Assembly (NCBI GenBank): GCA_964603635.1
Contig: CAZRVH010000011.1
Span: forward strand, 1-41,357
Direction: 5' to 3'
Origin: CAZRVH01 sp964603635
Lineage (GTDB): Bacteria; Patescibacteriota; Gracilibacteria; Peribacterales; Peribacteraceae
DNA length: 41,357 bases
Under the pieces are notes generated by a model that was not told the DNA's origin, made no database searches, and saw nothing but the letters and a program-made list of their open reading frames with translations. Shown here piece after piece: positions 1 to 7,551 of the stretch (position 1 is the first letter of the stretch; each line of letters opens with the position of its first letter). The position numbers and the translations under genes were made by a program.

Positions 1-2
1 TC

Positions 3-140
3 GACGGCAAGACCCGCATGTCCCTGAAGCAGATGTCGGCTCCGCCCGAAGGCTTTGTTCCCCCGGCCCCGCGCAGCGGAGGATTCGGAGGGCCGAGCAG
101 GGGAGGACCCAGGGGAGGAGGCGGAGGATTCCGCAGATAG
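3..140 (+). CDS. pnp: C-terminus of an S1-domain RNA-binding protein, probably polynucleotide phosphorylase (partial)
   Basis: The reading frame enters from the left edge and ends at TAG 138-140, leaving 45 residues. It begins DGKTRMSLKQM, the typical last strand of an S1 RNA-binding domain, and continues into a Gly/Arg/Pro tail (GGFGGPSRGGPRGGGGGFRR). Known: PNPase (3'-5' phosphorolytic RNA decay) ends in an S1 domain, and many CPR versions carry a Gly/Arg-rich tail that can bind RNA. Which S1 protein this is remains an inference, since ribosomal protein S1 or an RNase could end similarly. A clean intrinsic terminator follows 28 nt later. Usual ORF calling misses it because no start codon lies in the window. 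Confidence 0.6.
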   Translation, partial: DGKTRMSLKQMSAPPEGFVPPAPRSGGFGGPSRGGPRGGGGGFRR

Positions 141-168
141 GAGTAGGGTTAGGATTAGGAAACAAAAG

Positions 169-195
169 CCGCTCTGTGCAGACAGGGCGGTTTTT
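169..195 (+). terminator. Rho-independent terminator of the S1-domain gene
   Basis: A 9-bp stem (CCGCTCTGT / ACAGGGCGG, one G-U pair) with loop GCAG is followed by TTTTT. It sits 28 nt after the stop of the upstream + strand gene. Confidence 0.8.
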
Positions 196-212
196 CATTT
201 TTATCCCTACTC

Positions 213-584
213 CTATTTCTGTTCCGCCACCGTCGCCGCATGCCGCGCGGACAGTTTTGCCAAAAAGATACCGAAGATCAGGAACGCGGTGATGGATTCG
301 AGGCTTGCGACAAGCTTGGACCATCCGTGCGGGACGATATCTCCGTATCCCGTGGTGGTTGCGGTCATGACGCTGAAATAGAGGCTGTTTAGGAAGCGTG
401 ACATGGGTTCCATAAGCGCCAAGCCGCCGGGAGCGTGCTCGGGGTGCAGCGTCGCAAGCGAGTAATAGATGCATGCGCAGACTACATTCACCGATGTCCA
501 TAGCGTCAACAGGGCCGGATAGCTCATGTCGGCTATTTTTTCGATCAAGGGAAGCGGATGTGGGATTTTTTTGATGAAACTCAT
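213..584 (-). CDS. Two-TM potassium channel (Ion_trans_2 type)
   Basis: Small K+ channel subunit of 123 aa that would tetramerise in the cytoplasmic membrane. Visible features are a short basic N-terminus, TM1 at about residues 23-46, an extracellular turret, a pore helix at about 66-76, the selectivity filter TTTGYGD at 76-82, and TM2 at about 92-110. The cytoplasmic tail is very short with no RCK/TrkA_N domain, so it is a minimal KcsA/KvAP-pore type; a regulator could lie elsewhere. Start: a GTG at 593 is possible, but ATG 584 is preferred because TACAGT (592-597) lies 7 nt upstream and there is no Shine-Dalgarno, matching the leaderless pattern of neighbouring genes. It lies downstream of the 622-999 gene on the same strand. 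Confidence 0.85.
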   Translation of the reverse strand: MSFIKKIPHPLPLIEKIADMSYPALLTLWTSVNVVCACIYYSLATLHPEHAPGGLALMEPMSRFLNSLYFSVMTATTTGYGDIVPHGWSKLVASLESITAFLIFGIFLAKLSARHAATVAEQK

Positions 585-621
585 GGCCCGCACTGTACCA
601 GAACGGTTTGCGTTTGGAATA

Positions 622-999
622 TCAGGCTGCCGTCGTGATCACGTAGCCGCGATCTCCGCCGCCGATGTGCAGGATATCTTGGAAGATGCCATCCGTTCCC
701 TCGGTAATAGCATTCACGGCCTTCGCGGCGAGATTCAATGGATTTCCTTTTGCGAACCACCGTGCCTTCAGCGTACTGCGTACCGCTTCGATTGTTCCGG
801 ATATGGCATTGGTGCGCGGGATCGCCTCGAATTCGTTATCGCTGATGAATCCCAGGGCGGAGGGGATGATATTCGAAATGGCGTCGTAGGTTTTCACGGC
901 TCCGTCCCTCACCAGTCCTCCCGCGGTATATTCCTTTCCTTCGGCCGACGCGCGGTCGTTCTTTATCAGTTCCCATGCCGCTTCGAACCTGCTGGACAT
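622..999 (-). CDS. Hypothetical protein, 125 aa
   Basis: Not recognised. The sequence is soluble-looking and mostly helical, without a signal peptide or clear membrane segment. It has an acidic/basic N-terminal helix (MSSRFEAAWELIKNDRASAE) and a Gly-rich motif near the C-terminus (HIGGGDRGY). Start ATG 997-999 is supported by a perfect TATAAT 6 nt upstream (1005-1010 on the minus strand). AAGGAGT is also present but 11 nt away, rather far for a Shine-Dalgarno. The K+ channel gene follows on the same strand with its own close TACAGT box, so they may be separately or jointly transcribed. The gene is probably real because of this promoter and host-like codon use. Confidence 0.55.
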   Translation of the reverse strand: MSSRFEAAWELIKNDRASAEGKEYTAGGLVRDGAVKTYDAISNIIPSALGFISDNEFEAIPRTNAISGTIEAVRSTLKARWFAKGNPLNLAAKAVNAITEGTDGIFQDILHIGGGDRGYVITTAA

Positions 1000-1119
1000 G
1001 GCTTCATTATACTCCTTGCGACGTCGTTTAAAGCGATTTCAGGGAGATTTTATCCGGCCTTCGCAAACAGTTTGAAATCGACGAATGCGTATGATTAAAA
1101 GAAGTTTTATCCCGATTGC

Positions 1120-1145
1120 TACGGCGGATTTCGCCGTATTTTTTT
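1120..1145 (+). terminator. Terminator-like hairpin with U-tract, no obvious gene upstream
   Basis: A perfect 7-bp stem TACGGCG / CGCCGTA (loop GATTT) is followed by seven T. It points rightward, although the neighbouring gene at 999 runs leftward. It may end read-through or an unseen small transcript. Confidence 0.6.
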
Positions 1146-1261
1146 GAGAAATCAATGAAACTCAACAAAATGCTCTTGCGCCATAAAAATTCGTTCTGTA
1201 TAAGCTTTGCAACTCGCTTTTAAACAAAGCGAATCTCCGCTCTTTCCATCTTTTAAAACCG

Positions 1262-1286
1262 AACCGCCGCAAGGCGGTTTTGTTTT
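1262..1286 (+). terminator. Second terminator-like hairpin just before the Nudix gene
   Basis: Perfect 7-bp stem AACCGCC / GGCGGTT with GCAA tetraloop, followed by TTGTTTT. With the hairpin at 1120-1145 it brackets about 115 nt (1146-1261) without a convincing ORF beyond 22 codons, so a small RNA is possible. Confidence 0.55.
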
Positions 1287-1316
1287 ATCTAAGAGAAAAC
1301 TATACGATCTTCCTAT

Positions 1317-1757
1317 ATGGCACCCACCCCCCATCCCGTCGTTCCCGAAGCATCGTTGCTCCTGATCAAAGAAGGAAAAGTCTTTCTCGTGCGCCGTTTC
1401 AATACGGGGTACGAGGATGGCAAATACTGCTTCCCGGCTGGCCACAAGGAACCAGGCGAGACGCCGATGCAGACCGCGATTCGCGAAGGGAGGGAAGAAG
1501 TGGGCGTGGAAGTGCTGCCGAAGCACCTGACCATGATCCACGTCATGTATCGCCAGTGCGGCGAGGACGGGGAGCGTCCGGCGTTCTTTTTCCATGCGTC
1601 CGAATGGGTCGGCGAGCCCAAGAATATGGAGCCGGAGAAGGCGGATGATGCGAAATGGTTCCATCTCTCGGAACTTCCGGAGATGATGCCCTACATGAAA
1701 GAGATGCTGGAGCGCTACAAGAGGGGAAGGGTGTATTCGGAGTTTGGCTGGGAATAA
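1317..1757 (+). CDS. Nudix hydrolase
   Basis: Hydrolase of nucleoside diphosphate-linked substrates, probably a (d)NTP or nucleotide-sugar pyrophosphatase; the exact substrate is not visible. The Nudix box GX5EX7REUXEEXGU runs from G42 to V64, with E57, E60 and E61 as metal ligands; the first U position is Gly rather than a bulky residue. Length 146 aa is normal for a single-domain, MutT-like member. The N-terminal strand (ASLLLIKEGKVFLVRRFN) and the C-terminal helix (PYMKEMLERYKRG) fit the fold. The ATG lies 8 nt after TACGAT (1303-1308), with no Shine-Dalgarno, so the mRNA is probably leaderless. valS follows within 45 nt on the same strand. Confidence 0.92.
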   Translation: MAPTPHPVVPEASLLLIKEGKVFLVRRFNTGYEDGKYCFPAGHKEPGETPMQTAIREGREEVGVEVLPKHLTMIHVMYRQCGEDGERPAFFFHASEWVGEPKNMEPEKADDAKWFHLSELPEMMPYMKEMLERYKRGRVYSEFGWE

Positions 1758-1799
1758 TGGGTCTGGCGCTTGCCCCAGCCCCTTCCCTATACTCTCCAG

Positions 1800-4616
1800 G
1801 TGCTAGAGAAAGCCTACGATCCAAAGGCCGTCGAAGACCCGTCTTCGCCCCGTGATGACGGGGCTACCCGTCCGAACGGAGATTCATCCGGGCGGGCGCC
1901 GGGCAGGCCGCAATTACCGAAGGCATATGATCCTTCCTTAGTGGAAGATCGGATTTATAAAATGTGGGAGGAGAGCGGGGTCTTCAAGGCGGACGTGAAC
2001 AGCAAGAAAGAACCGTTCACCATTTCCATGCCGCCGCCCAACGCGACGGGAACGCTGCACCTGGGCCATGCGTCCATGCTCGCGCTGCAGGACATCTTCA
2101 TCCGTTTTGCGCGCATGAACGGCAAGGAAGCGCTGTGGGTGCCGGGTACGGACCATGCCGCCATCGCCACCGAGAGCGTCGTCATCAAGAAAATCCAGAA
2201 AGAGGAGAAGATGAAGGACCCGCGTTCGCACTACGGACGCGAAGCATTGGTGAAGCGCATCGCCGACTTTACCGAAGAGAGTCGTAGCACCATCCGCGGG
2301 CAGATCCGTAAGATGGGCAGCTCCTGCGATTGGAGCCGCGAGGCCTACACCATGGACCCCGCGCTGAACCGCTGCGTGAACGAAGTCTTCAGCCTGATGT
2401 ACCAAGACGGCCTGCTCTACCGCGGCGAGCGCGTGGTGAACTGGGACGTGGCCTTGCAGACGACCATCTCCGACGATGAAATCGAGTACAAGGACACCGA
2501 GGCGACGCTGTATACGATCGAATACCTGAGTGCGAAGCAGACCGGAGGCGAGCCGTTGTACGTCGCCACCAGCCGTCCCGAGACTAAGCTGGGGGACAGT
2601 GCGCTCGTCGTCCATCCCGATGACGAACGCTACAGGCATCTCATCGGCAAATCGTTCGAAGTGCAGTGGCCCCGCGATCAGAAGATTACGGTGACGGTCA
2701 TCGCTGACCACCTGGCGGATCCCGCGTTCGGCACGGGCGTCATCGGTCTCACGCCGTATCACAGCAAGATCGACTACGAGCTGTGGCAGCGTCACAAGGC
2801 CGAGATCCCGACTGCGCCCCTGCATGTCATCGGCGAAGACGGACGCATGACGGGCATGATCAACGGCTATGGAGGCATGACCATCGAGGAATGCCGCGAG
2901 GCGTTCGTGGCGGATCTGAAGGAAGCGGGACGCATGAAGGAGGAAAAGAAGTACGTGCAGCCCCTGTCCGTGTCCTACCGTAGCAAGAAGCCGGTGGAGC
3001 CGTTGCCAAAGACACAGTGGTTCATCGATGTGAATAAAAAAGTTATTCAGTGGAAGGGAAAAGAGCGCAGTTTGAAAGAAATCATGCAGGATACGGTCCA
3101 GAGCGGTATGATCGAAATCATCCCGGAGCGCTTCGGGAAGACGTATTTCCAATGGATCGATAACCTGCAGGACTGGTGCGTCAGCCGCCAGATCTGGTGG
3201 GGGCACCGCATTCCGGTTTGGTACAAGGACGATGAAACCTACGTGGGGGTCACGCCTCCGGAGGGCAAGGGATGGGAGCAGGATGGGGATACGCTCGACA
3301 CATGGTTCTCGTCCGCACTGTGGACGTGGAGCACACTCATCGATCCCACGCTCGCGCAGGACACGTCTGTGAGCCTGGTCGACATTCTCCAAAAGAGCCC
3401 CGACTTCCAGAAGTTTCACCCCACCAACGTCATGGAGACGGGAGGGGACATCCTGTTCTTCTGGGTCGCCCGCATGATCCTCATGACCACGTACGCCCTT
3501 GGCAAAATACCGGGTTACACCGAGGAGCAGCGCATCCCGTTCAAGACGGTGTACCTGCACGGCATGATCATGGACCGCAACGGCCAGAAGATGAGCAAGA
3601 GCAAGCCGGAGACCGCCATCGATCCCTTGGAAATCATTCCGAAATACGGTGCGGACGCGCTGAGGCTCTCCATGATCGTGGGCCAGAGCCCGGGCAATGA
3701 TTCGCGTTTGTACGAGGAGAAGATCGAGGGCTACCGCAACTTCGTGAACAAGCTGTGGAACGCCTCCAGGTTCGTGCTGATGCAGTGCGAGGCCGCGGGG
3801 GTAGATCCGTCGTCAGTGAGCGATGCCGAGCCTGCGTCCGTCGCGGACAGGGCGTTGCACGACGAACTGGCGAACCTAATCGCAGCTGTCACGAGCAACG
3901 TCTCGGAATATCGCCTGAGTGAGGCGGGTGAGATGCTGTATGCCTCGGTGTGGAATTTCTTCTGCGATTGGTACTTGGAATTAAGCAAGGGGGAGCCGAA
4001 TCCGAAGCTTCTTGTCCATACGATGCGTCATTACCTTCGTTTGCTGCACCCTTACTGTCCGTTCGTAACGGAAGAGTTGTGGGCCCACTTTAAACCGAAG
4101 GATGCAGGTATGCTGATCCAAGAACCTTGGCCTGCGGACTACGCCCCGCAGTTCAAAAAAGAAGCTTCCCAGCTGCAGACGATCATCGAAGTTATTACGG
4201 CTATCCGCAAGCTGCGTTCGGACCAGGACGTGGAAGTCGCGAAACAGGTTTCCGTCGTCATCGTCACCAAGGCCCATAAGGATCTCTTGCAGAGCCAGGC
4301 GGAGCACATCAGGCGCATGGGCAAGGTGAGCGAGCTAACGTTCGGTGCCAAGCCTGACGATGCGGCAGCGGCCTTCCTGGATGGTATCGAGGTGTACCTG
4401 CCGCTCGCGGGACTCGTCGACAAAGAAAAAGAGAAGGCGACGCTGACGAAGGAAAAAGAAAACCTGGAACGGTTTGCGAAGGGCATCGAGGCGAAGCTGG
4501 GCAACGAGCAGTTCGTGTCCAAGGCTCCGCCCGCACTCATCGAGGAGCAGAAGCAGAAGCTGGCGGAGGCGCAGGACAAGCTCGCGAAAATCGACGAAAG
4601 GTTGAAGGCGCTGTAA
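1800..4616 (+). CDS. valS: Valyl-tRNA synthetase
   Basis: Class Ia aminoacyl-tRNA synthetase that charges tRNA-Val and edits mischarged Thr. Numbering from GTG 1800 (938 aa): HLGH signature at 87-90, editing (CP1) domain in the middle, DWCVSRQIWWGHRIPVWY motif, KMSKS at 597-601, anticodon-binding helical domain, and a Leu/Glu/Lys-rich C-terminal coiled coil. Start choice: TTG 1770 is also in frame, but GTG 1800 lies 6 nt after TATACT (1788-1793) and gives the usual N-terminus (LEKAYDPKAVED). Odd: this N-terminal motif is followed by a 26-codon Pro/Gly/Arg/Asp-rich insert and then a second copy (KAYDPSLVED) with mostly different codons. Converges on the polymerase gene with no gap between stop codons. 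Confidence 0.95.
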   Translation: MLEKAYDPKAVEDPSSPRDDGATRPNGDSSGRAPGRPQLPKAYDPSLVEDRIYKMWEESGVFKADVNSKKEPFTISMPPPNATGTLHLGHASMLALQDIFIRFARMNGKEALWVPGTDHAAIATESVVIKKIQKEEKMKDPRSHYGREALVKRIADFTEESRSTIRGQIRKMGSSCDWSREAYTMDPALNRCVNEVFSLMYQDGLLYRGERVVNWDVALQTTISDDEIEYKDTEATLYTIEYLSAKQTGGEPLYVATSRPETKLGDSALVVHPDDERYRHLIGKSFEVQWPRDQKITVTVIADHLADPAFGTGVIGLTPYHSKIDYELWQRHKAEIPTAPLHVIGEDGRMTGMINGYGGMTIEECREAFVADLKEAGRMKEEKKYVQPLSVSYRSKKPVEPLPKTQWFIDVNKKVIQWKGKERSLKEIMQDTVQSGMIEIIPERFGKTYFQWIDNLQDWCVSRQIWWGHRIPVWYKDDETYVGVTPPEGKGWEQDGDTLDTWFSSALWTWSTLIDPTLAQDTSVSLVDILQKSPDFQKFHPTNVMETGGDILFFWVARMILMTTYALGKIPGYTEEQRIPFKTVYLHGMIMDRNGQKMSKSKPETAIDPLEIIPKYGADALRLSMIVGQSPGNDSRLYEEKIEGYRNFVNKLWNASRFVLMQCEAAGVDPSSVSDAEPASVADRALHDELANLIAAVTSNVSEYRLSEAGEMLYASVWNFFCDWYLELSKGEPNPKLLVHTMRHYLRLLHPYCPFVTEELWAHFKPKDAGMLIQEPWPADYAPQFKKEASQLQTIIEVITAIRKLRSDQDVEVAKQVSVVIVTKAHKDLLQSQAEHIRRMGKVSELTFGAKPDDAAAAFLDGIEVYLPLAGLVDKEKEKATLTKEKENLERFAKGIEAKLGNEQFVSKAPPALIEEQKQKLAEAQDKLAKIDERLKAL
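1839..1916 (+). repeat. Hairpin-rich in-frame insert in the 5' end of valS
   Basis: This 78-nt stretch (26 codons) contains a perfect 6-bp hairpin CCCCGT-gatg-ACGGGG (1848-1863) and a second stem CCCGTCCG / CGGGCGGG (about 1868-1899, one G-U pair). It separates two copies of the N-terminal coding motif (1806-1838 and 1920-1949). The composition looks like an intergenic repeat rather than a protein domain, and the frame is preserved. Confidence 0.6.
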
Positions 4617-5813
4617 TTATTCCAGCACGCTGTATCCCAATTCCGGTTTTAATTTTTTGTTGACTGGAAGCGCCGCGCCGAGGGTGATGACATCGCGGCC
4701 GTAGCGTTTTCTGATGGTGTCCAGCGACTGCTGCAACCATTCGTCGCGCTCCACGTTTTCCGGTCCTTCGAAGAGCGAGTACTGCACCGATCCGTTGGGC
4801 GTCAGGTTCCACAGCGCCATGCCCGCCTGCGTGTACGCGCGCTTCGGGTCGTGGGCTTTGCGGAAGCAGCGGCGGACGAACGGCGTGAGGTACGCTTCGG
4901 TATCCAGCGGCCGCGTGAGGGAACAGTTGAAGCCGCCGTGGCGGTAGTCGCCGTCGCGCAGCCACACCGAGACACCCTTGGTCATCATGCCCTGCCTGCG
5001 CATCTTGAAGACGCAGTACGACAGGTGTCGCAGGAGGTGCGCCCACAGGATCCCTTCGTCGCGCGTCGCGCGGAAACTGCGCGTGCGGGAGATGGATTTC
5101 TGGGGACTGCTCTCCGTATGGACGGGGGAGAGGCATTCGCCCAGGAGTTCGCGCTGGATATCCGTGCCGCCCTTTCCGAAGAGGTCTTGGATCGTATGAC
5201 GCGGGGCCTGCGCGATATCCCAGGCCGTGGCCCAGCCGTGCGCCTTGGCGTGCACCTCCCGCTTGCGCCCGATGCCCGGGATGGCGGGTGCCGGACGGTC
5301 CTTCAGGAACCATTCCAGGTCGTCCATGCCGATGGCCATTACGCCCGCGGGCTTGCGGTATTCGCCGGCGATCTTCGCCAGCAGCTTGCTTGGCCCCACG
5401 CCGATCGAAACCGAGAGCGACGTCTGCCGCAGCACTTCTTTTTGCAACTCCTTCGCCCACGCCTGCGGGTCCTTCGGGATGCCGCCCACCAGCGACGCCA
5501 GGTCCATGTACCACTCGTCGATGGACATCTGTTCGATGAACGGGCAGACGTTCTGCAGTACGGCTTCGATCTGCTCCGAAGCAACGGCCGTCTCGCGGAA
5601 ATCCGACGACATCTGCACGGCATCCGGACACAGCGCCAATGCTTCCTTCAGGGGCGTGCCCGTGCGGATGCCCTTGGCCTTCGCCTCGTAGCTGGCGGCG
5701 ATCACGAAGCCCCCGCCCATGCCCATTGCCAGGAGGGGCTTGCCCTTCAGGTGGGGGTGCAGCCGTTGAAGGACGGACGCGAAGAAACTATCCGCATCCA
5801 CATGGGCGATCAT
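4617..5813 (-). CDS. dinB: Y-family translesion DNA polymerase (DinB/UmuC type)
   Basis: Error-prone lesion-bypass polymerase, 398 aa. Palm motif HVDADSFFASV has catalytic D6 and steric-gate F11; the Glu that usually follows (FFASVE) is Leu. YEAKAKGIRTG is the conserved fingers motif, and SIDEWYMDL supplies D99 and E100. Helix-hairpin-helix PAIPGIGRKR lies near 182-191, then the little-finger domain. There is no obvious C-terminal beta-clamp motif of the QLxLF kind, though QYSLFEG near residue 340 could serve. It lies 21 nt downstream of lexA on the same strand, so the pair forms an SOS operon resembling umuDC, with full-length LexA in place of UmuD. Assignment between Pol IV and Pol V type is uncertain. 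Confidence 0.88.
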   Translation of the reverse strand: MIAHVDADSFFASVLQRLHPHLKGKPLLAMGMGGGFVIAASYEAKAKGIRTGTPLKEALALCPDAVQMSSDFRETAVASEQIEAVLQNVCPFIEQMSIDEWYMDLASLVGGIPKDPQAWAKELQKEVLRQTSLSVSIGVGPSKLLAKIAGEYRKPAGVMAIGMDDLEWFLKDRPAPAIPGIGRKREVHAKAHGWATAWDIAQAPRHTIQDLFGKGGTDIQRELLGECLSPVHTESSPQKSISRTRSFRATRDEGILWAHLLRHLSYCVFKMRRQGMMTKGVSVWLRDGDYRHGGFNCSLTRPLDTEAYLTPFVRRCFRKAHDPKRAYTQAGMALWNLTPNGSVQYSLFEGPENVERDEWLQQSLDTIRKRYGRDVITLGAALPVNKKLKPELGYSVLE

Positions 5814-5834
5814 AAGGCGGTGGTGGAAGGGGGA

Positions 5835-6443
5835 TCAGTACTTGCGCACGACGCCGCGTACGACGCCCGCGGTCTGCAGGTCTTCGCGCGGGATCAGGTC
5901 GGGATACGCGTCGTTCTCGGCCTGCAGGTAGTACTTGCCCTTGTCCTTACGCAGGCGTTTGAGCGTGTATTCCCCGTCGAGCACGCCGACGACGATATCG
6001 AATACCTTGGGTTCCGCCCCGCGCTCCACGATAACCAAATCTCCTTCCTGGATGCCCGCATTGATCATGCTGTCGCCCTTCACGCGCAGGAGGAACGTCG
6101 ATTTCTTATCGCGCACGAGGTAGCTCTCCAGCGTCACCTGTTCCTCCGCCTGCTCTTCCGCGGGGGCTGCGAAGCCGGCGCGAATAGGTCCGAAGAGGGG
6201 GAGGATCATCGGCATGTGGCTGCCTCCGCCTTCCTCTTGGATATCCAGGATTTTGATGCGGCCCTTCGGGTCTTTCTCCAGGAACCCGGCTTTCACCAGC
6301 GCCGTGACGACCTTCGCGACGGCGTTCTTGCTGCGTACGCCGAAGGCGAGGGCGAGGTCCGACAAAGACGGCGAGTAGCCGCGCTTATGCTGGAACTCAC
6401 GGATGTAGTTCAGCGTCGTTCTCTGGTGGGGGGTCAATGACAT
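5835..6443 (-). CDS. lexA: LexA repressor (self-cleaving SOS regulator)
   Basis: Represses SOS genes until RecA filaments trigger self-cleavage. Residues 1-65 form the LexA winged helix (LTPHQRTTLNYI, then SLSDLALAFGVRSKNAVAKVV as recognition region). The cleavage site is A89-G90 (RAGFAAP). The peptidase has the Ser-Lys dyad S125 (GDSM) and K162 (YTLKR). Its 202 aa is the normal LexA length. It has a strong promoter (TTGACA-17-TATCAT) whose spacer holds an imperfect palindrome suited to autoregulation. The gene just downstream is a Y-family polymerase. No Shine-Dalgarno is visible before the ATG. Confidence 0.95.
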   Translation of the reverse strand: MSLTPHQRTTLNYIREFQHKRGYSPSLSDLALAFGVRSKNAVAKVVTALVKAGFLEKDPKGRIKILDIQEEGGGSHMPMILPLFGPIRAGFAAPAEEQAEEQVTLESYLVRDKKSTFLLRVKGDSMINAGIQEGDLVIVERGAEPKVFDIVVGVLDGEYTLKRLRKDKGKYYLQAENDAYPDLIPREDLQTAGVVRGVVRKY

Positions 6444-6470
6444 GAGGGGGTGGTGGGATGAACGTACACC

Positions 6471-6499
6471 ATGATAGGTGGACGATCGGACACTGTCAA
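6471..6499 (-). promoter_or_regulatory. lexA promoter with candidate LexA operator in the spacer
   Basis: On the minus strand, TTGACA (6499-6494), 17-nt spacer, TATCAT (6476-6471). The spacer holds an imperfect 16-bp palindrome GTGTCCGATCGTCCAC (6493-6478; pattern GTGnnCGATCGnnCAC, 12 of 16 positions symmetric), well placed to occlude RNA polymerase. It differs from the E. coli CTGT-N8-ACAG and Bacillus GAAC-N4-GTTC boxes. The operator role is inferred. Confidence 0.65.
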
Positions 6500-6563
6500 A
6501 TACATAGCCGAAGACAGGATCTATTTTCCTGTTGTTGTTTGATTTATGGAGTAGGCAATCAAC

Positions 6564-6616
6564 GGAATAAGCGGAATCAAGGATAGTAGGCCTTCATCCT
6601 TGATTGCCTTTATTCC
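6564..6616. repeat. Long inverted repeat in the lexA / membrane-protein intergenic space
   Basis: Two nested arms: GGAATAA (6564-6570) with TTATTCC (6610-6616), and AATCAAGGAT (6575-6584) with ATCCTTGATT (6596-6605). There is no U-tract on either side, so it is not a standard terminator. The tract is AT-richer than the flanking genes. It lies downstream of the 6631-7551 gene and upstream of lexA's promoter. Confidence 0.6.
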
Positions 6617-6630
6617 CTCTATTTCTTCGT

Positions 6631-7551
6631 TTAGATATCTCCGACCTCGATGACGTCGAGATCTTTTTTCTTCATCAGCTCGATGTACGTGATCGTCCAC
6701 ACCGCGATCTTGAAGGCGTGCAGGTAGGCGAAGAAGTAGCTGGCGACGACCGTCAGGGCGACCCCGATGATGCCGGCCAAAATATAGCTCGCCGTGGTGG
6801 AGAGGAAGAGCGTGAGGAGAAACCCAATGCCGATGACGATACCCGGGATGATGATCACCATCAGCGCGTTCAAGAGGATGCGGATGGAGATGACGAGCAG
6901 CAGGAGGAGTAGGAACATCACCTGTTTCAGGTGGCTCACGATCAGTTTGAAGCTGCGCGCGATGGCCTGGAAAATGCCAAGCTTCTGGATGACCACCCCT
7001 TCCTCCGCGAAGCTGAAGGAGAATTTCAGGATGTTCATGGCACAAAAGATGATCAGGAGGATGGCCACGAGGCCGAACTTCACGGATCCGTCGATATAGC
7101 GCAGGGTAAGGGAAATGGCCGTGGTGAGCGTCGTGATGCTGCTGAGGAACAGGAATTCGTGGATCGCGAAGAGGGGGAAGAAGTTGTACAGGCCCATCAC
7201 CAATCCTCCCTCGGGATTCTTCTCGCCGCCATAGGACTTGGCCGTGAGGCCGATAACGGCACCCAGGCACAGGTGGGGCAGGAAGAATTCGATGACGAGG
7301 AGCAGCAGGAAGAAAATCACCACGATCGTGGTGACGGTCATGCCGGTGTGTTCGTACAAAAGGATGACGTCGTCAAAGAGGCCCGCCTGGTGGCCCGAGA
7401 CGAAGTAGCTGTACGCGAAATAGGCCTGATAGCCAAACAGTTTGATATTCAATAGCGTCTCCAGAAGCGAAGAGATGAACGACCAGCGGCGGATCAATGG
7501 TTCGCGCGTGGTGATAGCCCATGCCTCGGCGATGATTTCCCTTGGCGTCAT
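6631..7551 (-). CDS. Polytopic membrane protein, unknown function
   Basis: 306 aa with about six hydrophobic segments (near 70-90, 95-110, 130-150, 160-185, 215-245 and 250-280) and a short charged C-terminus (MKKKDLDVIEVGDI). It resembles the broad class of integral membrane proteins of unknown function often found beside cell-envelope genes; no catalytic motif is seen. The start codon overlaps the end of the LCP gene by 4 nt (ATGA type), which implies translational coupling, so a role in envelope polymer attachment or export is possible by context only. A long inverted repeat lies just downstream. Confidence 0.75.
   Translation of the reverse strand: MTPREIIAEAWAITTREPLIRRWSFISSLLETLLNIKLFGYQAYFAYSYFVSGHQAGLFDDVILLYEHTGMTVTTIVVIFFLLLLVIEFFLPHLCLGAVIGLTAKSYGGEKNPEGGLVMGLYNFFPLFAIHEFLFLSSITTLTTAISLTLRYIDGSVKFGLVAILLIIFCAMNILKFSFSFAEEGVVIQKLGIFQAIARSFKLIVSHLKQVMFLLLLLLVISIRILLNALMVIIIPGIVIGIGFLLTLFLSTTASYILAGIIGVALTVVASYFFAYLHAFKIAVWTITYIELMKKKDLDVIEVGDI

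Noticed and set aside
143..160. TTAGG tract as a chromosome-end telomere
   Set aside because: Only two or three degenerate units, and similar tracts occur inside the window between housekeeping genes.
1146..1261. 22-codon ORF (MKLNKMLLRHKN...) before the Nudix gene
   Set aside because: Too short, with no -10 box or Shine-Dalgarno at the right distance; kept only as a possible small-RNA interval.
1938..3560. Long antisense open frame opposite valS (540 codons)
   Set aside because: Shadow frame of a GC-rich gene: the + strand encodes a complete valyl-tRNA synthetase with all motifs, and the reverse translation resembles nothing.
6521..6630. Possible small gene in the lexA/membrane-protein spacer (frame reading EIEGIKAIKDEG)
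   Set aside because: It is the translation of an inverted-repeat tract; no start signal or continuation fits.
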